From Alphaproteobacteria bacterium (GTDB lineage: Bacteria > Myxococcota_A > UBA796 > GCA-2862545), in NCBI GenBank assembly GCA_020632915.1, contig JACKEP010000027.1, forward strand, positions 16,686-80,685: a stretch of DNA of 64,000 nucleotides. The letters are read 5' to 3'. Position 1 is the first letter of the stretch. Every line of letters begins with the position of its first letter. The notes under the pieces are model-generated. The model had not been told where the DNA came from, searched no databases, and saw only the letters and a program-made list of their open reading frames with translations. Positions 8,667-16,384 of this stretch are shown here, piece after piece. The translations under genes and the position numbers were made by a program.

Positions 8667-10361
8667 CTACCGGATCACCTGGCTGACGTGCAGGCGGCGG
8701 CGGGTGGGCACGTCGTGCCAGGTCTCCTCGGTGCCGTCGGGCCAGCGGACCTGGAGGGTGTCCACGACGTCGCGGTCGCCCAGGCCCAGGTGCACGCGCG
8801 GGGGCTCGCCCGACGACAGCGACCGGCCGCCGGCGCGGATCGTGTCCATCCACACCCGCCCGCCGTCGGTGACCTTGACCCGCGTGCCGATGCCGAACGT
8901 GTTGGGCGTGGGCGTGTCGACGGACAGCTCGAGGAACGCGTCGCTGCCGCAGCGCGACAGGTGGATGGCGTCGTCCTCGATGAGCGAGGCCTTGAGCACG
9001 TCGAGGTAGCCGTCGCCGTTGACGTCGACGTGCAGCGAGCCCCGGATCGCGAAGTCGTCGTCGAGGTCCCAGTCGGGAGCGACGTCGGCGATGACACCGG
9101 AGCGCGTCTGCCGCAGCACCATGTCGGGCTGCCGCTCCGGGTTGGGCCAGCGGTCCTGCACCTCGACGTACCCGAAGTTGATGATCAGGTCGACGAGGCC
9201 GTCGTTGTCGAGGTCGGCCATGTCGTTGCCCCACGCCACGCGGCTGGTGGTGTAGGGCAGGTCGGTGAGGCCCCACGCGGCAGAGGAGTCGAAGTACAGC
9301 GCGCCGCGGCTGATGAGCAGGTGCATGTCCGCCCACGCCGACACGAGCACGTCGTAGGCGCCGTCGTCGTTCAGGTCGGCGATGCCCAGGCCCATCCCGT
9401 GGGTGATGACGTCGAGGCCCAGGGCGTTGTCGTCGGGGCGGAAGGTCCAGTCGTCGAAGTGCACGAGGGCGTTGCCCCCCCACTCCGCGCCGAAGTCGTT
9501 GACGGCGTAGATCTCCCAGGCGCCGTCGTCGTCGAAGTCGAACCAGCCGCCGAGGAACGTGAAGCCGGTGGACGCCGGGCCCACGAGGCGATCGGTGCGG
9601 TCGACGTAGACGCCGCCGCCCACGTTCTCCATCACGGTGTTCGCGTCGCCGGGGGACCAGTCGTAGGTGCTGCGGCCGGTCAGGTCGATCGGGCCGTAGT
9701 TCGACACGAACAGGTCGAGATCGCCGTCGTGGTCGGGGTCGGCGAAGCTCGCGCCGACGGAGCGTGCGGTCGGCGGACCCGCCAGGTTGTGGGCCGCGGT
9801 GTCGTCGACGAAGCGACCGCCGTCGTTGCGCAGCAGCACGTTGGGTCGCTCGTAGCGCGTGATGTACAGGTCGAGATCGCCGTCGCTGTCGATGTCGACC
9901 GGGATGGCGGCGCTCGCCTCCGACAGGTCGACGCCGGTGGGCAGCGCGAACGCCGACACGTCGACCGCGGCGTGGCCGTCCCAGTGGTAGAGCCGTGTGC
10001 GGTGCTGGCCGGGGAACACCCAGTCGTCGACGCCGTCGCCGTCCAGATCGGCCACACCGACGCCCGCCCCCCAGAACCACGCGAAGTCCTGCGGGTCTTC
10101 GGGCAGGCGCAGCGCCTTGCGGTAGGGGCCGAGGCGGTCGCGGGCGGTGGGGTCGCTGCACACGATCGGTTCCGACATCACGAGCTTGGACACCGGCGTC
10201 GTGGGCCCGGCGGGCACCGGCACCACGGTGACCGGGTCGTCGATCAGCGGCGGGGGCAGCGTGACCGGATCGGACGTGCCCGCGTCGGTGGACCCGCGAC
10301 AGCCGAGCGCGGCCAACGCGACGGCGAGGCGGACGGCGACGGACGACGGCGACGAACGCAT
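8667..10361 (-). CDS. FG-GAP / ASPIC-UnbV repeat lipoprotein
   Basis: A 564-residue predicted lipoprotein. The N-terminus has a hydrophobic stretch ending in a lipobox (AALGC), so it should be acylated and surface- or periplasm-exposed. The body contains repeated FG-GAP/VCBS units with Ca2+-binding loops such as DLDGDGVDDW, DIDSDGDLDL and DVNGDGYLDV, expected to form a beta-propeller. The C-terminus is an ASPIC/UnbV domain (IGTRVKVTDGGR, then LQVRWPDGTEETW). Such proteins usually bind ligands or mediate adhesion; no catalytic motif is visible. It converges on the mscS gene and lies downstream of metG on the same strand with a 70-base gap. The substrate is unknown. Confidence 0.85.
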   Translation of the reverse strand: MRSSPSSVAVRLAVALAALGCRGSTDAGTSDPVTLPPPLIDDPVTVVPVPAGPTTPVSKLVMSEPIVCSDPTARDRLGPYRKALRLPEDPQDFAWFWGAGVGVADLDGDGVDDWVFPGQHRTRLYHWDGHAAVDVSAFALPTGVDLSEASAAIPVDIDSDGDLDLYITRYERPNVLLRNDGGRFVDDTAAHNLAGPPTARSVGASFADPDHDGDLDLFVSNYGPIDLTGRSTYDWSPGDANTVMENVGGGVYVDRTDRLVGPASTGFTFLGGWFDFDDDGAWEIYAVNDFGAEWGGNALVHFDDWTFRPDDNALGLDVITHGMGLGIADLNDDGAYDVLVSAWADMHLLISRGALYFDSSAAWGLTDLPYTTSRVAWGNDMADLDNDGLVDLIINFGYVEVQDRWPNPERQPDMVLRQTRSGVIADVAPDWDLDDDFAIRGSLHVDVNGDGYLDVLKASLIEDDAIHLSRCGSDAFLELSVDTPTPNTFGIGTRVKVTDGGRVWMDTIRAGGRSLSSGEPPRVHLGLGDRDVVDTLQVRWPDGTEETWHDVPTRRRLHVSQVIR

Positions 10362-10431
10362 GGAGCAGACACCCGGGACGGCGAGACCACGACAGCGTGC
10401 ATCCTACACGGTCGCGGCCCCGCCTGCATCG

Positions 10432-12432
10432 TCAGCGGATGAGCGTGCCGGGGTCGGCGTTGACGCCGCACAGGTCGACGACCTGCTTGCCGCCCGCGGC
10501 CAGGAGCATGCCGCGGGACTCGACGCCGCGCAGCTTGACCGGCTTGAGGTTGACGACGACCACGACCTGGCGGCCGACGAGGTCCTCGGGGGCGAAGGCG
10601 GAGGCGATGCCGGCCACGATCTGGCGCGGCGCCTCCTCGCCCACGTCGACCTGCAGCACGAGCAGGCGGTCGGCGTCGGGGTGGCGGTCGGCGGCGACCA
10701 CGCGGCCGGCGCGCAGGGCGACCTTGGCGAAGTCGTCGATGGTGATCTCGGCGGGCAGCTCGGTGTCGGTCACGGGCTTCTTCTCCGGAGCGGGGGCAGG
10801 CTTGGACGCCTTGGCGGGGGGCGGCGCGGCGGCCGGCTCGGGCGCGGCGAACAGCGCCGCGATCGCCTCGGGCATCTCGCGGAAGCGGGGGAACAGCGGA
10901 TCGCCGACGTCGACGACGGTGCCGGCGACGAGGCGGGCGAGCGTGGGGCCGTCGGCGAGCGCGGCCTGCAGGTCGGCGACACCGTCGTCGACGGAGCGAC
11001 CGACCTTGGCGAGCAGGGCCGCGGACTTGGCCGGCAGGAACGCCGACAGCAGCGCCCCGGCCAGCGCGCTGACCTCGAGGATCGTGCGCACGGCGGTGGC
11101 GAGCTTGGGCGTGTCGCCCTGCTTGTTCAGCGTCCACGGCGCGACGTCGTCGACGTACTTGTTGCCCGCGCCGACCAGCTCGAAGATCGCGGCCAGGGCG
11201 GCGTGGAACTGCAGATCGTCCATCGCGGCCGCGGTCCGCGTGACCACGTCGGCGGCGAGCGCGCGCAGCGGTGCCTCGAAGCCGGTGGACTCCCCGAGCT
11301 CGGGGATCGTGCCGCCGAGCCAGTTGCGGGTCATCGTGAGGCCGCGGTGGGCGAGATTGCCCAGATCGTTGGCGAGGTCGGCGTTGTAGCGGTTGAGGAA
11401 GCCCTCGTAGCTGAACTGGCCGTCGGCCCCGAACGCGATCTCGCGCAGCACGAAGAACCGCACCGCGTCGACACCGAACGCGCCCGCGAGCAGGTCGACG
11501 TCGATGGTGTTGCCCAGCGACTTGCTCATCTTGGCGCCGTCGGCGCTCATCCACCAGCCGTGGGCGTAGATGCAGCCCGGCAGCGGCAGCTCCATCGCCA
11601 TCAGCATCGTGGACCAGTACACGGCGTGGGTGGTGAGGATGTCCTTGCCGACGAGGTGGAAGTCGGCCGGCCACGTGGCGTCGAAGCCCGGCGCGCTGCC
11701 GCCCGGCGCGTAGCCGATGCCGCTGACGTAGTTGAGCAGGGCGTCGAACCACACGTAGGTGACGTAGTCGCGGTCGAACGGGATCTCGATGCCCCAGTCC
11801 ATGCGCGTCTTCGGTCGGCTGATGCACAGGTCGGCCAGCGGCTTGCGCAGGAAGCCGAGCACCTCGTTCTTGCGGGACTCGGGGCGGATGTAGCCAGGGT
11901 GGGCCTGGATGTGGTCGATGAGGCGCTGCTGGTAGGCGCCCATCTTGAAGAACCAGTTGGTCTCCTCGACCTTCTGCACGGGCAGGCCGGTGTCGGGGCA
12001 CTTGCCGTCGACCAGATCCTTCTCGGTCCAGAACCGCTCCGCCGCCGGGCTGTACCAGCCGGTGTAGGTGGCCTGGTACATCTCGCCCTTGTCGAACAGC
12101 GCCTGCAGCGTGGCCTGGACGCACGCGATGTGGTCGGCGTCGGTGGTGCGCAGGAACTTGTCGTGGGCGATCCCGAGGTCGTCCATCATCGCGCGCCAGT
12201 GCACGACCATGTCGTCGACGTGCTCGACGGGCGTCATCCCGCGCTCGACGGCCTTCTCGAGCACCTTCTGCCCGTGCTCGTCGGTGCCGGTCATGAAGAA
12301 CACGTCGCGACCCCGCGCCCGCTGCCACCGCGCGGCGGCATCGGCGGCGATCGACGTGTAGGCGTGGCCGATGTGGGGCTTGCCGTTGACGTAGTAGATC
12401 GGCGTCGTGATGTAGAAGCGCTTGTCGGCCAT
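10432..12432 (-). CDS. metG: Methionyl-tRNA synthetase
   Basis: A 666-residue class I aminoacyl-tRNA synthetase that charges initiator and elongator tRNA-Met in the cytoplasm. It shows the HIGH motif (GKPHIGHAY), the KMSKS loop (GAKMSKSLGN) and the anticodon-binding helical domain. After a Pro/Ala-rich linker it ends in the C-terminal tRNA-binding (Arc1p-like) domain (FAKVALRAGRV to the end), which dimerises in many bacteria. The usual zinc-knuckle segment is mostly lost: YSPAAERFW lacks the first Cys pair and only one Cys remains in CPDTGLP, placing it with zinc-free MetRS. The ATG at 12432 has GGAGG just upstream. Identification is secure. Confidence 0.96.
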   Translation of the reverse strand: MADKRFYITTPIYYVNGKPHIGHAYTSIAADAAARWQRARGRDVFFMTGTDEHGQKVLEKAVERGMTPVEHVDDMVVHWRAMMDDLGIAHDKFLRTTDADHIACVQATLQALFDKGEMYQATYTGWYSPAAERFWTEKDLVDGKCPDTGLPVQKVEETNWFFKMGAYQQRLIDHIQAHPGYIRPESRKNEVLGFLRKPLADLCISRPKTRMDWGIEIPFDRDYVTYVWFDALLNYVSGIGYAPGGSAPGFDATWPADFHLVGKDILTTHAVYWSTMLMAMELPLPGCIYAHGWWMSADGAKMSKSLGNTIDVDLLAGAFGVDAVRFFVLREIAFGADGQFSYEGFLNRYNADLANDLGNLAHRGLTMTRNWLGGTIPELGESTGFEAPLRALAADVVTRTAAAMDDLQFHAALAAIFELVGAGNKYVDDVAPWTLNKQGDTPKLATAVRTILEVSALAGALLSAFLPAKSAALLAKVGRSVDDGVADLQAALADGPTLARLVAGTVVDVGDPLFPRFREMPEAIAALFAAPEPAAAPPPAKASKPAPAPEKKPVTDTELPAEITIDDFAKVALRAGRVVAADRHPDADRLLVLQVDVGEEAPRQIVAGIASAFAPEDLVGRQVVVVVNLKPVKLRGVESRGMLLAAGGKQVVDLCGVNADPGTLIR

Positions 12433-12503
12433 GGGGGCCTCCGGAAGCTCGGGGCGGGGGGTCTATCCGGGGAGCGCGGCGGGGGCCGCATGCGACCGGA
12501 CGT

Positions 12504-12519
12504 GCAACGCGGGCGTTGC
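12504..12519. promoter_or_regulatory. Perfect 7-bp inverted repeat between divergent genes
   Basis: GCAACGC-GG-GCGTTGC is a perfect inverted repeat with 7-base arms and a 2-base centre. It lies in the 223-base region between the metG start (minus strand) and the unknown gene at 12656 (plus strand), 72 bases upstream of metG. Its compact dyad form fits a dimeric repressor site better than a terminator, because there is no T-run. No tRNA-like or T-box-like fold is evident in this leader. The regulator is unknown. Confidence 0.3.
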
Positions 12520-12655
12520 GCAACGGCGACGTCGCGTGGCCACCGCGCACCTCGTCCCCGCGCGCCCGCCGCATTAGTCTCCCCCCATCGCGAGACCGTC
12601 CGCGCGCCGCCCACGCTCACCCGGCGCCCACGTCTTCGCCCCTGGAGTCCCCCGC

Positions 12656-13561
12656 ATGGTCCGTGCGCTCGGCTACAGCCACAACGAGTTCCGTCCCGAC
12701 AACCCCGGCCGGCTCTGCCGCGGGCGCGAGCGGTGGATCGAGCCCTACGAGCTCGAGGGCGACGTGCGGCCCGCGTGGCGGCTGGTCGTCAGCGGCGCGG
12801 AGTTCACCGACGACTCGGCGGCCGACGCGCGCCGGGGGGTGCTGCACTCCGGGCTCGACCTCGCCGGGCTCATCGCGGCGCTGCTGCCCCGCAAGGAGCT
12901 GCTCGCCTTCATGGAGGACGGCCACCCGGCCGACATCCCCGAAGGCGCGGAAGGTGTGGAGATGTACACCGGGCACCGCGCCGGCGGCCGCAGCGAGGAG
13001 CTGATGGTCCGCTGGTTCAAGCGGGTGTCGGGCGTCACGCAGATCCGCGAGCTCATCGGCCACGACGAGAACCCCGACGTGCTCGGCTTCGCGCTGCTCG
13101 ACGCCGACGTCGACATCGACGACGACGTGCGCCAGCGCTTCTTCGCGCTGGTGGGCATGGGCTGCCTCGACAGCCCGCCCGCCCGGTTCCAGCCCGCGGC
13201 CCTGCCCGACGTGCTGGAGGTCGCCAAGGCCGTCGTGCTGCTCCACCGCGACAAGCACGGCCCCGCCGTCGGGGTCTACTCGCGCACCCGCGAGCCGCTG
13301 GAGGACCGCATCCTCGCCCTGTGCGACAAGGAGGGCGCGCTGCCGGTGCGGTTCGCGATCCCGCCGATGCTCGCCCGCTGGGACCGCGCGATCGCCGAGG
13401 CCCGCACCGAGTGGATGTCCACCCACACCGAGGAGTTCCCGGTGCCGGTGTCGCCCGAGCCGTCCACGTGGGAGCCGCGCCGCCCGCGCCGCCGTGGCGA
13501 TCGCTCCGCGCTGGCCGACGAGGCCTCCCGCGCCTCCCGCGCGGCGATGGGCGAGGAGTAG
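12656..13561 (+). CDS. Conserved-looking hypothetical protein
   Basis: A 301-residue soluble protein I do not recognise. It has no signal peptide or membrane helix. The composition is acidic and Arg-rich, with a basic, Ser/Arg/Ala-rich tail after about residue 270 (RRPRRRGDRSALADEASRAS) that is probably disordered. An internal segment (VMLLHRDKHG-like, about residues 198-205) and several WR/RWF motifs give no family hint. The ATG at 12656 is preceded by CTGGAG at a workable distance. Third-position G/C is strong throughout, which supports real coding. It is followed on the same strand by the ExbD-like gene after 73 bases, so the two may be cotranscribed. No function is assigned. Confidence 0.65.
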   Translation: MVRALGYSHNEFRPDNPGRLCRGRERWIEPYELEGDVRPAWRLVVSGAEFTDDSAADARRGVLHSGLDLAGLIAALLPRKELLAFMEDGHPADIPEGAEGVEMYTGHRAGGRSEELMVRWFKRVSGVTQIRELIGHDENPDVLGFALLDADVDIDDDVRQRFFALVGMGCLDSPPARFQPAALPDVLEVAKAVVLLHRDKHGPAVGVYSRTREPLEDRILALCDKEGALPVRFAIPPMLARWDRAIAEARTEWMSTHTEEFPVPVSPEPSTWEPRRPRRRGDRSALADEASRASRAAMGEE

Positions 13562-13634
13562 GCCGCTCGGGGCCTTTGCAGGCTCTTTTCGTCAGCACGG
13601 GCTCGTGGAGGCACACCCATGGTGGGAGGTGCCC

Positions 13635-14177
13635 ATGGCACGACGTGCACGCGCGAGGCTCGGCGAGGCGATCGTCTCGTCCGACGTGGGGATGGCGGGG
13701 CTGCTGGCCCTGCTCGTCTGCGGTGCGGCGACGTGGTGGAACGGCGGCCTCGAGCCCGCCGTGGCCGACGTCCCCGCCGTGAGCTGGGGGGACGAGCTCG
13801 CGTTCGCCACCCCCACCACCGCCGTCCATCCCGTGATCGCCTGGGTCCAGGACGGCCTGCAGGTGCGCCTGGAGTCCGAGTGCCGCTACCGGATCGGCGG
13901 CCTGCCCGACTGCCCGCCCGTGCCGCCCGAGCGCGAGGCCCGCATCGGCTGCCTCGGGGCGTGCGCGGACGGCGGGCCCGATCTCGCGGCGCTGCAGGAG
14001 CTCCTGCTCGACGCCCGGCGCGCCTACCCCCAGGGCACCGAGGCCACGCTCGTGCCCACCGGGCGTAGCCAGATGGCCGAGCTGATGGCGGTGATGGACG
14101 CGGTGCGCGAGGTCGACGTCGGCGAGGGCGAAGTGGTGGCCCTGTTCCCCGACGTCAGCGTGGTGACCGGCCGCTGA
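13635..14177 (+). CDS. ExbD/TolR-like membrane-anchored protein (stand-alone)
   Basis: A 180-residue protein with a short basic N-terminus, one membrane helix (about residues 19-35, MAGLLALLVCGAATWW) and a periplasmic domain. The last 60 residues resemble the ExbD/TolR periplasmic fold: DLAALQELLLDARRAYP, then LVPTGRSQMAELMAVMDAVRE, matching the usual D-L-L-x-h-x-x-x-Y and M-D-A-h-R pattern. It lacks the canonical TM Asp seen in the ExbD genes at 35362 and 35820. It carries four periplasmic Cys in a short insert (SECRY, PDCPP, GCLGAC). The start at 13635 is chosen for GGGAGG at 13625-13630. The 3' end overlaps convergent aat by 23 bases. The family call is moderate; no ExbB partner is adjacent. 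Confidence 0.5.
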   Translation: MARRARARLGEAIVSSDVGMAGLLALLVCGAATWWNGGLEPAVADVPAVSWGDELAFATPTTAVHPVIAWVQDGLQVRLESECRYRIGGLPDCPPVPPEREARIGCLGACADGGPDLAALQELLLDARRAYPQGTEATLVPTGRSQMAELMAVMDAVREVDVGEGEVVALFPDVSVVTGR

Positions 14178-14865
14178 AGTCGTCGTCGAGCGTCCACCGG
14201 CCGACGCGTCCGGGCGCGTCGACCAGCCGGTCGATCTGCGCGAGGAACGCCGCGCGCGGGATCTCGGCGGCGCCGAAGCGCGCGAGGTGGTCGGTCCAGA
14301 TCTGGCAGTCGACGAGCGGCACGTCCCACCGCGCGAGCTGACGGACGAGGGTGACGAACGCGGCCTTGCTGGCGTCGGGCACCGTGGTGAACATCGACTC
14401 GCCGCAGAACAGGCGCCCGACGCTCACACCGTACAGGCCGCCCACGAGCGTGCCGTCGATCCACGCCTCGCAGGCGTGCGCGTGACCCTGGGCGTGCAGC
14501 GCACCGTACGCAGCCCGCATCTCGTCGGTGATCCAGGTGCCGTCCTGGCCGGGACGATCGGCACCGGCGCACGCCCGCACCACGTGGTCGAAGGCGGTGT
14601 CGAGGGTGAACGTCAGGTCGCCGCGACGCATCCGCTTGGCGAGGCTGCGCGGTACGTGCAGGTCGGCGGTCTCCAGCACCATCCGCGGGTCGGGTGACCA
14701 CCACAGGATCGGCTGGTGGTCGCTGAACCACGGGAAGATGCCTGCGCGGTAGGCCCGCAGCACGCGCTCGGCGGACAGGTCGCCCCCCACGGCCAGCAGC
14801 CCTGACGGCTCGGCGAGCGTGGGGTCGGGGAAGGCGAGCGGTCGGCCGAGGCGGAACACGGGCAT
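14155..14865 (-). CDS. aat: Leucyl/phenylalanyl-tRNA--protein transferase
   Basis: A 236-residue cytoplasmic enzyme that transfers Leu or Phe from aminoacyl-tRNA to proteins with N-terminal Lys or Arg, marking them for ClpAP degradation (N-degron pathway). Conserved segments are the N-terminal FPDPTLAEPSGLLAVGGDL, GIFPWF, WWSPDPR, HACEAW, GGLYGVSVGRLFCGESMF and the late VDCQIW. The length is typical of the family. The ATG at 14865 begins a divergent arrangement with the lipoprotein gene at 14964. The 3' end overlaps the ExbD-like gene on the opposite strand. Confidence 0.95.
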   Translation of the reverse strand: MPVFRLGRPLAFPDPTLAEPSGLLAVGGDLSAERVLRAYRAGIFPWFSDHQPILWWSPDPRMVLETADLHVPRSLAKRMRRGDLTFTLDTAFDHVVRACAGADRPGQDGTWITDEMRAAYGALHAQGHAHACEAWIDGTLVGGLYGVSVGRLFCGESMFTTVPDASKAAFVTLVRQLARWDVPLVDCQIWTDHLARFGAAEIPRAAFLAQIDRLVDAPGRVGRWTLDDDFSGRSPR

Positions 14866-14963
14866 GGTGTCATCGCTGCCACCGGAACGTCACGGCGACG
14901 ACCCGGAGCGTGGCTCGGGGTAGCATGGGGGGGTACATCGGCGCTCCCTGGGATGGAGGACAG

Positions 14964-15839
14964 ATGCGGACGATCTGGACGGTGGCCCTGCTGGCCGCCT
15001 GCGCGGGGTCCACGACCGACAAGGTCACGGACACCGACACCGACACCGACGTGGACACCGACACCGGGGTCGTCGACACCGACGCCACCTGCGAGCTCGC
15101 GCCCGACCCGTCGCTGCCCGACTGCTCGGCCGACGTTCCGTCGGGCGGCGCGGGCCTCACCGGCGCGCTGGTCGACGTCGACGGCAACCCGCTCAACACC
15201 GACGCAGCGCTGCGCGTGCAGTACTGCCGTGGCGACACCTGCCTGATCCCCGACTGCACGTTCTCGAACACCTACGCGTTCGGCAACCTCGACGCGGGCC
15301 CGGGCTCGTTCGACATCGTGCTGCTGCCGTCCTGCGACGGCGAGCGCTTCGCCACGCCGTTCGCGCCGCTCGACGTGGAGACCGGCGTCACGCGCACGGT
15401 CGACGTCACCGTGCCGCGCCTCGGCCCCGCCACGGCGATCCCCGCCACCGCCACCGAGATCGAGGTGGTCGACGGCCTGTACCTGACCGTGGGCGAGGGC
15501 TCGCTGGAGCGTCCGTCGCCGCTCGAGCCTGCGGCCACCGAGATCGCGGGCGTCGACGCCACCGACGTGGCCGTGCCGATCGAGGGCATCACGGGCACCG
15601 TGCTCGCGGTCTACTACCTGGCGCCGTTCGACTACGACAGCAGCGCCGGCGTACCGGTGCGCCTCGACAACGCGTGGACCCTCGCCGACAGCGAGGGCGA
15701 GCTCTGGATCGGCGACTACACCACCTCGTCGTGGGAGAAGGTCGGCGACCTGACGATCGACGGCGACGACAAGCTCACCACCGCGACGGGCCTGCCGCGG
15801 ATGTCCACGCTGGTGGTCGTCCGCAAGCCGTCCGCCTGA
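14964..15839 (+). CDS. Lipoprotein with Asp-Thr dipeptide repeat
   Basis: A 291-residue predicted lipoprotein. It begins MRTIWTVALLAACAGS, with the lipobox LAAC at residues 10-13. Next comes an Asp/Thr stretch built of repeated TD units (about residues 21-42), a probable Ca2+-binding or spacer region. The rest resembles beta-sandwich or carboxypeptidase-regulatory-like domains (for example LTGALVDVDGNPL). Four Cys occur between about residues 43 and 98. There is no enzymatic motif. The start at 14964 is preferred over upstream in-frame codons because GGAGGA (14955-14960) precedes it and the lipobox then falls at a normal distance. Function unknown; probably surface exposed. Confidence 0.7.
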   Translation: MRTIWTVALLAACAGSTTDKVTDTDTDTDVDTDTGVVDTDATCELAPDPSLPDCSADVPSGGAGLTGALVDVDGNPLNTDAALRVQYCRGDTCLIPDCTFSNTYAFGNLDAGPGSFDIVLLPSCDGERFATPFAPLDVETGVTRTVDVTVPRLGPATAIPATATEIEVVDGLYLTVGEGSLERPSPLEPAATEIAGVDATDVAVPIEGITGTVLAVYYLAPFDYDSSAGVPVRLDNAWTLADSEGELWIGDYTTSSWEKVGDLTIDGDDKLTTATGLPRMSTLVVVRKPSA

Positions 15840-15875
15840 TCGCGCGCCGCCGTGCCGGCCGTCGCCGGCGCGTGC

Positions 15876-16280
15876 TCACGGCGCGTCGGTGGCCGGCGCG
15901 TCGCTCGCGGGCGGCTCGGGCGGCGTCGCCCTGGCCTCGGTGACGTCCTCGGTGGACGTCGCACCCGCCGTGGGCCGATCGTCGGCCGAGCCGCGCTGCG
16001 CCGTGGTGGCGTCGGTGTCCTTGCTGGTGGCGTCGATGTAGCGCATCGGCTGGACGGCCGGCGGCGGGCCGTCGCCTTCCATCCACCACGCGCCGAAGAA
16101 CGCAGCGCTCGCGAGGAGCGGCACCACGCCGAACGACAGCACGGGCAACCAGCCCGACAGGATCAGGCGCGGGTAGGGGTTGTGGACGGACGGCGACGGG
16201 GCAGGCAGCACGAACCGCACCAGCAGGGTGACGCAGCCCACCACCAGGGCGAAGAGCCCCAGCACGAGGTTCAGGCTCAC
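15876..16280 (-). CDS. Small two-helix membrane protein, hypothetical
   Basis: A 134-residue protein with two hydrophobic helices, residues about 3-25 (LVLGLFALVVGCVTLLVRFV) and about 43-63 (WLPVLSFGVVPLLASAAFF). It then has a hydrophilic Ala/Thr/Pro/Asp tail likely to be disordered. The start is a GTG at 16280 with a GGAG-type site just upstream. No family is recognised. It converges on the lipoprotein gene at 15839 and lies 104 bases beyond the stop of the ATPase/TPR gene on the same strand, so it may be the last gene of that transcript. Confidence 0.5.
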   Translation of the reverse strand: MSLNLVLGLFALVVGCVTLLVRFVLPAPSPSVHNPYPRLILSGWLPVLSFGVVPLLASAAFFGAWWMEGDGPPPAVQPMRYIDATSKDTDATTAQRGSADDRPTAGATSTEDVTEARATPPEPPASDAPATDAP

Positions 16281-16384
16281 GGTGGCTCCGAGAGGGACGG
16301 GCGACCGCGCACCTGGTCGCCGGAGAGGGGGACGCCGGACCCAACGACGTCAGGCTGTGGCTAACCACCCACTCCGGGGACGGC

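Noticed and set aside
10147..13782. A 1211-codon plus-strand open frame crossing metG and two other genes
   Set aside because: It spans several real genes on both strands and lacks any domain; metG on the minus strand is unambiguous.
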